Positions 1-5,393 are shown, counted from the stretch's first letter. The stretch: DNA of 7,799 bases from an uncultured Lachnospiraceae bacterium (GCA_910585395.1 CAJUCK010000006.1:53726-61524), one strand, 5' to 3'. Made by a program: numbers and translations. The notes: generated by a model not told the origin, from the sequence alone.

Positions 1-456
1 ACATGGTATGTAATCAGATTTTCCATAAGAGCGGTTCACCGCTATCAGCAAATCTGCAATCTCTCGTCCCAGCGGAGTCTTTCGGTAAATGGGCTCTTTA
101 CAGATGTAGCCGTCCAGAAAAATTTGATTGCTCTTTTCTCCCTCTGGAATCTCATCAACAAATTCCAGCTCCCGCACAAAAACAGAGAGGACAAGACGAT
201 TCTTTTTCTCCTCGTGCCGGTTATAAGAACGGAACTGCCCGTCTACCCGGATATATTGTCCAATATAACTGCACTGGGTATCAATTAGACGTTCCGAAAT
301 CATCATAGGAATCGTGTCTGCGAAGCTGCTCAGGCGGTTTACAGATACTTCCACCATATAAAAACCCTCTCCAAATACTTCGTGACTATACTGGAAATCA
401 GAAACGATTTCTCCTGTAATGGTAACCTGATTGTTTTCAAATATTTTATCTGCCAT
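1..456 (-). CDS. ssb: Single-stranded DNA-binding protein, 5' part (runs off the window)
   Basis: Read on the minus strand from ATG at 456, the frame stays open for 152 codons to the window edge, so the C-terminal part is missing. The protein begins MADKIFENNQVTITGEIVSD and continues with beta-strand-rich OB-fold sequence, including FGEGFYMVEVSV, GQYIRVDGQFRSYNR and KKNRLVLSVFVRELEF. A second OB-like stretch starts at IFLDGYICKEPIYRKTPLGR. I recognise this as the SSB / primosomal PriB-like family common in Lachnospiraceae; its role would be coating single-stranded DNA in the cytoplasm during replication or repair. The start is supported by AAAGGGGAAC about 8 bases upstream. It diverges from ppiB. 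The family call is by recognition only, and an exact SSB subtype cannot be given without the C-terminus. Confidence 0.85.
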   Translation of the reverse strand, partial: MADKIFENNQVTITGEIVSDFQYSHEVFGEGFYMVEVSVNRLSSFADTIPMMISERLIDTQCSYIGQYIRVDGQFRSYNRHEEKKNRLVLSVFVRELEFVDEIPEGEKSNQIFLDGYICKEPIYRKTPLGREIADLLIAVNRSYGKSDYIPC

Positions 457-479
457 GAATGTTAGTTCCCCTTTCGTAT

Positions 480-496
480 ATCGATGGCACATCGAT
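480..496 (-). promoter_or_regulatory. Small perfect hairpin in the ssb 5' leader
   Basis: ATCGATG-GCA-CATCGAT is a perfect 7-bp inverted repeat with a 3-nt loop. It lies 24 bases upstream of the ssb start codon and just before its ribosome binding site. It has no U-tract, so it is not a terminator. It could modulate translation or bind a protein as DNA. The function is unknown. Confidence 0.4.
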
Positions 497-510
497 GAAG
501 TAAAATTTTT

Positions 511-525
511 CTAAAAGAATATCAT
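511..525 (-). other. Four-codon mini-ORF (MIFF) with a near-consensus Shine-Dalgarno sequence
   Basis: On the minus strand GGAGGTG (528-534) is followed at good spacing by ATG ATA TTC TTT TAG. The Shine-Dalgarno sequence is better than that of ssb, yet the frame ends after four codons. The mini-ORF is in the same frame as ssb, 23 codons upstream. It could be a leader peptide for ssb. It could also be the original start of a longer ssb product, cut off by the TAG at 511-513. Translation is not demonstrated. Confidence 0.3.
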
Positions 526-570
526 TGCACCTCCGAGAATATACGCAATTCCTGTCGACAGTATTCTGCC

Positions 571-599
571 TTTACGAAATTCACAGTTCCATGTATAAT
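571..599 (+). promoter_or_regulatory. Sigma-A-type promoter of ppiB
   Basis: TTTACG (571-576), a 17-bp spacer and a consensus TATAAT (594-599) end 33 bases before the ppiB ATG. Transcription would start near 606. The -35 box matches 4 of 6 consensus bases. The ppiB ribosome binding site AGAGG follows. No clear promoter is seen for the divergent ssb gene. Confidence 0.65.
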
Positions 600-632
600 A
601 GTATATAACGCTAAGAAAAGAGGTAAATAAAT

Positions 633-1154
633 ATGGCACAAAACCCAATTGTAACATTTGAACTGGAAAACGGCGGTATCATAAAAGCAGAGCTCTATCC
701 TGAAACAGCGCCAAACACTGTAAACAATTTTATCAGTCTCATCGGAAAAGGATACTACGATGGTCTCTGTTTTCACCGGGTAATTCGTGGATTCATGATT
801 CAGGGCGGCTGTCCAGAAGGCACTGGAACAGGAGGTCCTGGATACTGCATTCCTGGAGAATTCTCCCAAAATGGATTTGCCAATGACTTAAAGCACAGCG
901 CCGGCGTACTTTCCATGGCACGCACCATGATCCCTGATTCTGCAGGCTCCCAATTTTTTATTATGCATGAGGATTCTCCGCATTTAGACGGCGCCTATGC
1001 CGCTTTCGGCAAAGTAGTGGAGGGAATGGAGCATGTCAATAAAATTGCTGAAACCGCTACGGATTATTCTGACCGTCCCCTTGAACCTCAGATATTAAAA
1101 AAAGTTACTGTTGAAACTTTTGGAGAGACTTATCCAGAACCAGAAACCTGTTAA
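633..1154 (+). CDS. ppiB: Peptidyl-prolyl cis-trans isomerase, cyclophilin type
   Basis: This is a 173-residue single-domain cyclophilin that isomerises Xaa-Pro peptide bonds to assist folding. It has no signal peptide or lipobox, so it should act in the cytoplasm. Cyclophilin signatures run in order: FHRVIRGFMIQGG at residues 47-59 with the catalytic Arg49 and the pocket residues Phe54 and Gln57; GTGTGGPGY at 63-71; GVLSMAR at 91-97; GSQFFI at 105-110; and HLDGAYAAFGKV at 117-128. The tryptophan that confers strong cyclosporin binding in human CypA is His117 here, as is usual in bacteria. Length is normal for bacterial PpiB. The start is supported by AGAGG about 8 bases upstream and by a promoter at 571-599. 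It appears monocistronic and converges on the gene at 1274-2125. Confidence 0.93.
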   Translation: MAQNPIVTFELENGGIIKAELYPETAPNTVNNFISLIGKGYYDGLCFHRVIRGFMIQGGCPEGTGTGGPGYCIPGEFSQNGFANDLKHSAGVLSMARTMIPDSAGSQFFIMHEDSPHLDGAYAAFGKVVEGMEHVNKIAETATDYSDRPLEPQILKKVTVETFGETYPEPETC

Positions 1155-1164
1155 TCCTCTTCCA

Positions 1165-1261
1165 GGACTGCCGCATTAACGTAATCTGGCTTGTCTTTGC
1201 CGCTTCTGCGGCAAGGTCTTTTGAACCTGATAATATTTGTCTTTCATTACTGCGGCAGTCC
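1165..1261. repeat. Nested inverted repeats between convergent genes
   Basis: GGACTGCCGCA (1165-1175) and TGCGGCAGTCC (1251-1261) are perfect 11-bp complements. GTAAT (1181-1185) and ATTAC (1246-1250) extend the stem after a 5-nt bulge. Inside, 1195-1203 pairs with 1208-1216 around the loop TTCT (nine pairs, one wobble). GCCGC and GCGGC each occur twice, so alternative pairings exist: 1169-1175 also pairs perfectly with 1207-1213. No strong U-tract follows on either strand, apart from TCTTTT after the inner hairpin. It may act as a bidirectional terminator, or it may be a structured RNA or a small repeat element. It fills most of the 119-bp gap. Confidence 0.6.
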
Positions 1262-1273
1262 CAATTTCAGTTT

Positions 1274-2125
1274 CTATTCAATCATTCCAGCAAGTTTTAA
1301 AATTAAATTTACAGCTCTGGTCACTTCTCTGGTAAATTCTACATATTTTCCAGATTCTTTCTGGTTCATGCAGTACCTGATGCCATTCTTAATTCTTCCC
1401 AGCTGGTCTGCCGCCTGAAGATGAGGATGATAAGGTACTGCTCCCAGCCTGTCACTTTCCACACGGTAGAGCCGTTTAAGATTATCCTGATTATAAAGGG
1501 TATTTTCAAAATATTTCCCCAGCAGAAAAAATGTTTTCCCCTGAAATTTGGGCGGATTCTGGTAAAACGCTCCGATATGTTCGCTGTCCTGCCTCATATT
1601 CAGTACACAGACGTCTGACTCGTGCAGGAGCTTCTGTGCAAAATCATCCTGTCTGCAGCCACAATCGATAAATACTACATCAAAATATGATTCCACAGCA
1701 TCCATCACCCTGCTCATACGCAGAAACAGACTGTCCTGATGCCACCATTCCTGCTCTGATTTCACGCAGGAAGGCATACAATACATTCTATCTCTGATAA
1801 TCTGGCGCATATTTGCCTTCACCGTCATCTCATTTAGTTCCTCACTGCATTCTTTGCGCAGCAGGCATTCCAGCCCCCTAGTCACAAAATATTCTTCTGA
1901 TTCTGCCGCCAGTGCAGAATCTGTCTTATAACTCCATCCTGAAGGCTCGATCCATGAAAAACAATTTGATTTTTCAAAAAATTTGTTTTCCAGATTCTCA
2001 TTGTGGTAACCTCCAGAAACCACTGCAGCTGAAACAGGATACAGCAATACTGTGGTACATGCCGTCACAGCCAGATTGAAAGTAGTTCCTGCTTCTGGCT
2101 GTTCACTCCAAAATGCTATTTTCAT
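1274..2125 (-). CDS. Orphan CpaE/MinD-like ATPase relative with degenerate Walker A
   Basis: This 283-residue protein has the outline of the SIMIBI (ParA/MinD/CpaE) fold. A beta strand (KIAFWSEQ) leads into the P-loop-like SEQPEAGTT at residues 7-15. YFDVVFIDCG at 147-156 is a Walker B strand with Asp154, followed by the strand DVCVLNMRQD at 171-180. The P-loop lacks both the signature and the catalytic lysine of true deviant Walker A motifs, so ATP hydrolysis is doubtful. I recognise similar proteins as the CpaE-like component of Tad/Flp pilus loci in Lachnospiraceae, but no cpaF, tadB or pilin gene lies nearby. No membrane segment is evident. The start is supported by AAGGAGAGG about 5 bases upstream, and a sigma-A-type promoter lies about 150 bases upstream. 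The biological role is unknown. Confidence 0.65.
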   Translation of the reverse strand: MKIAFWSEQPEAGTTFNLAVTACTTVLLYPVSAAVVSGGYHNENLENKFFEKSNCFSWIEPSGWSYKTDSALAAESEEYFVTRGLECLLRKECSEELNEMTVKANMRQIIRDRMYCMPSCVKSEQEWWHQDSLFLRMSRVMDAVESYFDVVFIDCGCRQDDFAQKLLHESDVCVLNMRQDSEHIGAFYQNPPKFQGKTFFLLGKYFENTLYNQDNLKRLYRVESDRLGAVPYHPHLQAADQLGRIKNGIRYCMNQKESGKYVEFTREVTRAVNLILKLAGMIE

Positions 2126-2276
2126 TGATACCTCTCCTTAATTACTGGAGGAAGATCAATTCTATCCGATTATTTCTTTAAAATGTATTCTATTGTCTTT
2201 CGTTTAGGGATAATTGCACAGACTGTGTGCTGAATTCACTGACATGGTTTACTTCTATTCAACAAAAGATGCGCTT

Positions 2277-2305
2277 ATTATACAAGACATCTTTCGAATT
2301 GTAAA
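2277..2305 (-). promoter_or_regulatory. Sigma-A-type promoter of the CpaE-like gene
   Basis: On the minus strand TTTACA (2300-2305), exactly 17 bp and TATAAT (2277-2282) form a near-consensus promoter. Transcription would start near 2270, leaving a leader of about 145 bases. A perfect 7-bp inverted repeat (AAAGATG at 2288-2294, CATCTTT at 2265-2271, minus-strand reading) brackets the -10 box and could be an operator. The rest of the gap at 2126-2339 shows only a small GCACA/TGTGC hairpin and no gene. Confidence 0.7.
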
Positions 2306-2339
2306 CCCTTTTTATACCATATTTTTTTGCCAGGTTCAT

Positions 2340-3089
2340 TCAAGTTCTTACAATCAGGGTGTCATATCCATCTTGACGAAGCTGATCCTGAAGCCCTTTT
2401 GCGTCTTCCAGTGAAGCCTCTCTTCCCACTATCACTGCATAATAGGGATCATCTCTTTTTACAGTCACAAAATATCCCTGGCTTTCTAACTGCTCTCTGA
2501 GATATTCTGCATTAGATTCATGACGGTACAATCCCACCTGCACGCCATACTGTTCTGCAGAATTATCCAAAGGAACCGCCTGCTCGACTCCCGTCACAAT
2601 GGCATTTACCATCTCATCAAAACGCTGGTCAAACATCTGGTTATCTGTATCATTATTGATAAATCCCAGCTCCATCAGGACTGCTGGCATTTGGGTCCGC
2701 CTCAGCACTACAAGGCCTGGACGCTCTACGACCCCCAGATCGCGAAACCCAAAGTCTACCAGCTCCTGATTGATTGTCTCTCCCAAACGCTCTGCCTCTG
2801 TATCAGCGGCATAGACCAAAGCCTGAGTTCCATTGTAGGTATTGGGATTTGCTCCTGAGTTTCTATGAAAAGAAATAAAATAATCTGCGCCCGAACGATT
2901 GGCAATCTGTGCCTTCTCAAAGGGAGAATCATAGCGGTCCGTAGTTCTTGTATACAGTACATTATATCCCGCATCCTCTAATTTTTGTCCAACTGCAAGC
3001 GTCACGCGAAGTGTATCGTCCTTCTCTTTTCTCCCCTGAAAAGAAGCTCCATTGTCATATCCGCCGTGCGCAGGATACTGTATGCGCAA
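2340..3089 (-). CDS. N-acetylmuramoyl-L-alanine amidase (Amidase_3 + SPOR), main part of an interrupted gene
   Basis: This is the 3' part of a CwlC-like cell-wall hydrolase that cleaves the amide bond between MurNAc and L-Ala. From the TTG at 3089 it reads as 249 codons, but the first ten (MRIQYPAHGG) are element sequence plus the shared att core; native sequence starts at Tyr11 (3059). Counting from that TTG, the zinc and catalytic residues are His8 in AHGG, Glu22 in GRKEKDD, His75 in ISFHRNS and Glu140 in LMELGF. Residues about 180-249 are a SPOR domain (YGVQVGLYRHESNAEYL to the end), which binds denuded glycan strands. The missing N-terminus lies at 5333-5371; joining the two gives 252 residues without a signal peptide, close to the 255 of B. 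subtilis CwlC. The TTG has no convincing ribosome binding site and a TGA lies six codons upstream, so this piece is probably not translated well on its own. Confidence 0.9.
   Translation of the reverse strand: MRIQYPAHGGYDNGASFQGRKEKDDTLRVTLAVGQKLEDAGYNVLYTRTTDRYDSPFEKAQIANRSGADYFISFHRNSGANPNTYNGTQALVYAADTEAERLGETINQELVDFGFRDLGVVERPGLVVLRRTQMPAVLMELGFINNDTDNQMFDQRFDEMVNAIVTGVEQAVPLDNSAEQYGVQVGLYRHESNAEYLREQLESQGYFVTVKRDDPYYAVIVGREASLEDAKGLQDQLRQDGYDTLIVRT
3059..3069 (-). repeat. att core repeat at the 3' amidase junction
   Basis: GCACGGCGGAT (minus strand) is identical to the copy at 5332-5342, in the same orientation. Reading on into the amidase gives GGA TAT GAC AAT (GYDN). Reading back gives element sequence. 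The two copies set the unit length of the insertion at 2,273 bp. Confidence 0.9.
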
Positions 3090-3092
3090 ATA
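3084..3092 (-). repeat. Inverted arm of the deduced attP (3' end of element)
   Basis: TATTTGCGC (minus strand) lies 14 bases from the att core. Its exact inverted partner is at 5316-5324. In the excised circle the two would flank the core in a 50-bp site, as expected for the attP of a large serine recombinase. Confidence 0.7.
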
Positions 3093-3143
3093 TTCTGTAT
3101 TTCTTCAAAATCCGTCTTTGGGGGATTTCCATATATGCTTAAA

Positions 3144-4713
3144 TTAAACCATTTTACTTTCCTGGTAAAAATCAGAAAACAAATCTTCCCATTCATTGCC
3201 AAAATTATAACTGATTTTAATTCTGTGGTTCTCATACACAACAATCTGATCTACCATCTCTATAATCACCTCTCTGTCCAGTTTTTCAATGTCTTTCATC
3301 TCCAGCAGTCTTTTCAGCCACGGCGTCTGCAATACGTCCTCAGCAGCCCTTTCTTTCATTTTTTCTTCCAGAGTTTCGGCCTGTTTTTTATAAAAATCTT
3401 CTTTTGTCAGATAATCTTCACGGTACGCAAAAAACTCTTCTTTTGAAATCATCCCCTCCTTATAATCTTCATAAACTGATTTCTTTAATTTCTGCATCCG
3501 TTCTATTTCAGCTTTTACCCTGACAAGTTCTTTCTCAGCAATTTCTCCCGTTTTAGGACCAGAAAAAGACGGACTCTCTACAAGTCCTTGTAAATCACCA
3601 GCATTGCAGATAATTGCCCTTAAATCGTTCAGCACAATCTCTTTTGCCATGACGTTTGTATGTTCCACAGTAAAAAGAATATGTTTTACTTCCATCTGCA
3701 CGTTTCCAGAAATTTTTCATCATAGCCCTGCCACAGTCTGCGCATATGATAAATCCAGCAAAAATGTTCTTATTTTCCTCCAAGCCCATATCTCTGTGCC
3801 TTTTTGACAAAAGTTTCTGTGTCTTTTCCCATGTTTCCAGATCAATGATAGGTTCATGGGTGCCCTGAACTACAATCCAATTTTCTTTATCCACCAATTG
3901 CTGTCTGCCCCTCATTCGCTGGTGTTTTTTGCCCTGAACCATATTTCCCCTGTACATCTCATTCTTCAGCATGACGTTAATGGTAGAGTATGTCCAGTAA
4001 GAAGTGCTTTCCAGACGGTTGCAGTTCTTGTAGTTTTCACCGTTTGCCATTTTATACTCAGACGGGCAGAGGATTCCTTCTGCATTTAAAAGCTTGGCGA
4101 TGCTCAGTTTTCCCATTCCTCCCACATATAAGCGGAATACTTTTCTTACCACCTCTGCAGCGTATTCGTCAATGATAAGTTTATTTTTGTCTGTTGGAGA
4201 TTTTTTATAGCCATAGCTGGCAAAAGAACCGATAAATTCTCCTGCTTTCTGTTTGGATTTTACCGTCGCCTGGATTTTCTTAGAAATGTCCCTTGCATAC
4301 TGTTCATTAAAAATATTTTTAATCGGCAAAAGCATGTCATATGCCTGCCGGATACTGTCAATCCCATCTGATACAGAGATAAAACGCACTCCTAATTCTG
4401 GAAATATCCGCTCCAGATAACGCCCCGTGTCAATATAATCCCGCCCAAATCTGGATAAATCCTTTACAACAACACAATTCACTTTTCCGTCTTCTATATC
4501 TGCAATCATTCTCTTAAAACTGGGCCGGTCAAAACTGGTGCCTGTATACCCATCATCTACATAGACGTCATAAATGATGATGTTTTCCATTTTTGAGACA
4601 TAATTTGTCAGAAGCTTCTTCTGATTCCCTACACTGTCACTTTCCTCTTTGTCTCCATCTTCTCTTGATAATCTGATATAAACAGCCGTGTAAAATAATT
4701 CTGATTTGTTCAT
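3144..4713 (-). pseudogene. Large serine recombinase, frameshifted by a short deletion
   Basis: This is a site-specific recombinase of the TndX/SpoIVCA type, which would integrate and excise the surrounding element. Frame one (3595-4713, 372 residues) has the resolvase domain: YIRLSRED with the likely nucleophile Ser16, DGYTGTSFDRP, and VVVKDLSRFGRDYIDTG with Arg88 and Arg91. A recombinase domain follows (about 165-300), then a zinc ribbon with Cys324, Cys327, Cys349 and Cys360. Frame two (3144 to about 3645) supplies EIVLNDLRAI, a Lys/Glu-rich coiled coil (VKAEIERMQKLKKSVYEDY), MISKEEF and the C-terminal DQIVVYENHRIKI strand. The frames differ by +1 and abut at about 3639-3648. Roughly ten family residues between the fourth cysteine and EIVL are absent, so a 3n+2 base deletion is likely. 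The intact protein would be about 530 residues. The start ATG is preceded by AGGTGAGGG. A sequencing error cannot be excluded. Confidence 0.9.
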
Positions 4714-4791
4714 TCCCTCACCTATTCGGCTGCTGTACTTATTAACAGCATCATATCATATTTTATTTTCAGACTCATTTCCGCTTTTACC

Positions 4792-4926
4792 TCACTTTTT
4801 CATAGTATTTTTTGCCAAGTCTTGATTCAGATGAGCTTTCATAATGCGGATCAGCAATTCTTCTACAGAAAACTTTGCTAAATATTCTCTTTCCACTGTA
4901 TATTGGATTACTTTATTCTCTTTCAA
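4792..4926 (-). CDS. 44-residue small protein upstream of the recombinase
   Basis: A TTG at 4926 is preceded by AGGAGG (4937-4942, 10-base spacing) and opens a frame of 44 codons, MKENKVIQYTVEREYL and so on, ending NTMKK. The middle (KFSVEELLIRIMKAHLN) reads as an amphipathic helix; the protein is rich in Lys and Glu. No ATG offers a better start. The same frame is open back to 5235, but that upstream part is low-complexity Phe/Leu/Ser sequence with no ribosome binding site. It ends 78 bases before the recombinase ATG and is probably co-transcribed. I do not recognise the family. Its size and position would suit an accessory factor such as a recombination directionality factor; that is inference only. 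Confidence 0.55.
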   Translation of the reverse strand: MKENKVIQYTVEREYLAKFSVEELLIRIMKAHLNQDLAKNTMKK

Positions 4927-4942
4927 ATTTATCCGTCCTCCT

Positions 4943-5207
4943 GTCAAAATCACTGTTTTTTCAACATATGCATAGAGGCTTTTCCCATATGTATTGTCAA
5001 CGGGAAAACTCAGAGATTGGCTTCTTAGTGAAAACAACGCAAAAAAGGCATCCTTGTGTCTCTCAGAAAAAATACTGCCAAGACCAAGAATGCCCAGTTT
5101 CAGGTTACTATCAATGATAAAACTCAAAAAATTAAAATTCAACGGAAAAATGCCTTCCAAGTTTGACAGTATTACATAGATCTTCAATCTCATCACCGGT
5201 ATGGATA
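4943..5207. other. Element interior without a confident gene
   Basis: I see no complete gene here. Several minus-strand stretches look protein-like but sit in different frames: SAISLLDIHTGDEIEDLCNT and the residues after it (open segment 5132-5254), ILGLGSIFSERHKDAFF (about 5035-5090), and FTKKPISEFSR ending near 5000. A T6 run at 5041-5046 (minus strand) separates the last two. This pattern could be a decayed small gene or chance. A short motif, GTTGAATTTTA with nearby TTTTATCATT, occurs both here and at about 5241-5260. Confidence 0.4.
4963..4993 (-). promoter_or_regulatory. Weak sigma-E-like promoter candidate upstream of the 44-codon frame
   Basis: On the minus strand TACATATG (4986-4993), 15 bp and CATATGTT (4963-4970) resemble the sporulation sigma-E boxes; the -10 matches 7 of 8 positions and the -35 about 5 of 8. 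Transcription would start about 30 bases before the TTG. A TTGACA at 4995-5000 overlaps it, but its -10 at 17 bp (CTCTAT) is poor. Treat as a hypothesis. Confidence 0.25.
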
Positions 5208-5333
5208 TCAAGGAGTGAAATCGCAGACTGTCCATACCCTTTTAATGATAAAATTCAACGACTCAGCTTTACAGTCCTCAAACCAATGCCTTTCTGCGTA
5301 TTTTATCGTCTTTCTTATTTGCGCGGCTTTCAT
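5208..5333 (-). CDS. 41-codon frame beginning in the att core
   Basis: ATG at 5331-5333 overlaps the TGA that ends the truncated amidase start (ATGA), so it could be translationally coupled to that fragment in the integrated state. The product begins MKAAQIRKTIKYAERHWFED, is basic and helical-looking, and ends at a TGA at 5208. From about 5254 a different frame carries on with protein-like sequence (ILSLKGYGQSAISLLDIHTG and further to a TAA at 5132), so the real gene may be longer and frameshifted. There is no independent ribosome binding site. I do not recognise the family. It could be an accessory protein of the element, a remnant, or chance. Confidence 0.35.
   Translation of the reverse strand: MKAAQIRKTIKYAERHWFEDCKAESLNFIIKRVWTVCDFTP
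5316..5324 (-). repeat. Inverted arm of the deduced attP (5' end of element)
   Basis: GCGCAAATA (minus strand) is the exact inverted complement of the arm at 3084-3092 and lies 7 bases from the core. Aligned as two 25-base half-sites, the arms agree at all nine outer bases, and again at the ATCC and CG nearer the centre. Confidence 0.7.
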
Positions 5334-5371
5334 CCGCCGTGCCCGGCATCTAATATTATTGTGGCAGCCAT
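5330..5371 (-). pseudogene. Displaced 5' end of the amidase gene (13 codons)
   Basis: ATG at 5371 encodes MAATIILDAGHGG and then reads straight into TGA (5330-5332) contributed by the element. This is the first beta strand and zinc-binding histidine motif of Amidase_3 (His11), exactly the part missing from the piece at 2340-3059. GGAGGGG sits just upstream of the ATG (short spacing). A sigma-K-like promoter precedes it. The piece is far too short to function alone; it marks the true promoter, ribosome binding site and start of the interrupted gene. Confidence 0.88.
5332..5342 (-). repeat. att core repeat at the 5' amidase junction
   Basis: Second copy of GCACGGCGGAT (minus strand), identical to 3059-3069. 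Upstream lies native amidase sequence (ATTAGATGCCGG). Downstream lies element sequence (GAAAGCCGCGCAAATA). Confidence 0.9.
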
Positions 5372-5393
5372 AGCCCCTCCATGATTTTTCTTT

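Larger units (their letters stand above)
3070..5342 (-). mobile_element. 2.27-kb serine-recombinase element interrupting the amidase gene
   Basis: The element is bounded by 11-bp direct repeats (3059-3069 and 5332-5342) and includes one copy. It carries, in minus-strand order, a 41-codon frame starting in the att core, about 265 bp without a clear gene, a 44-codon frame with AGGAGG, and a frameshifted large serine recombinase. Removing it fuses GAT GCC GGG CAC GGC GGA to TAT GAC AAT GGA, restoring the Amidase_3 motif DAGHGGYDNGA in frame. That exact restoration is direct evidence for site-specific insertion. The design resembles the skin element of sigK and SP-beta in spsM, but with almost no cargo. 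No phage structural, replication or resistance genes are present. Integration in this gene need not be regulated; developmental excision is a hypothesis. Confidence 0.9.

Noticed and set aside
552..561. CTGTCGACAG perfect 10-bp palindrome upstream of the ppiB -35 box
   Set aside because: It matches no operator I can name (it is not the Firmicute LexA box), and short palindromes occur by chance. Noted only.
522..869. 115-residue minus-strand frame opposite ppiB
   Set aside because: It lies antisense to a clear cyclophilin and has no family features. Only its last bases are interesting, as the Shine-Dalgarno sequence of the mini-ORF.
3108..3128. AAATCC/GGATTT hairpin after the recombinase stop
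   Set aside because: Six base pairs, AT-rich, with a 9-nt loop and no U-tract. It is too weak to call a terminator.
3002..3244. 80-residue minus-strand frame across the element end
   Set aside because: It is out of frame with the amidase, whose motifs are clear in this stretch, and overlaps the recombinase end. It is a shadow frame.
3639..3648. Programmed ribosomal frameshift producing a full-length recombinase
   Set aside because: The two frames differ by +1 with no slippery heptamer of the usual -1 type, and about ten conserved residues are missing between the motifs. A deletion explains this better.
4927..5235. 147-residue minus-strand frame ending at 4792
   Set aside because: The part upstream of the 4926 TTG is low-complexity and has no ribosome binding site. 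Only the last 44 codons have a credible start.
5163..5384. 73-residue plus-strand frame spanning the 5' att site
   Set aside because: It is antisense to the amidase start and element, crosses the recombination junction, and has no ribosome binding site.
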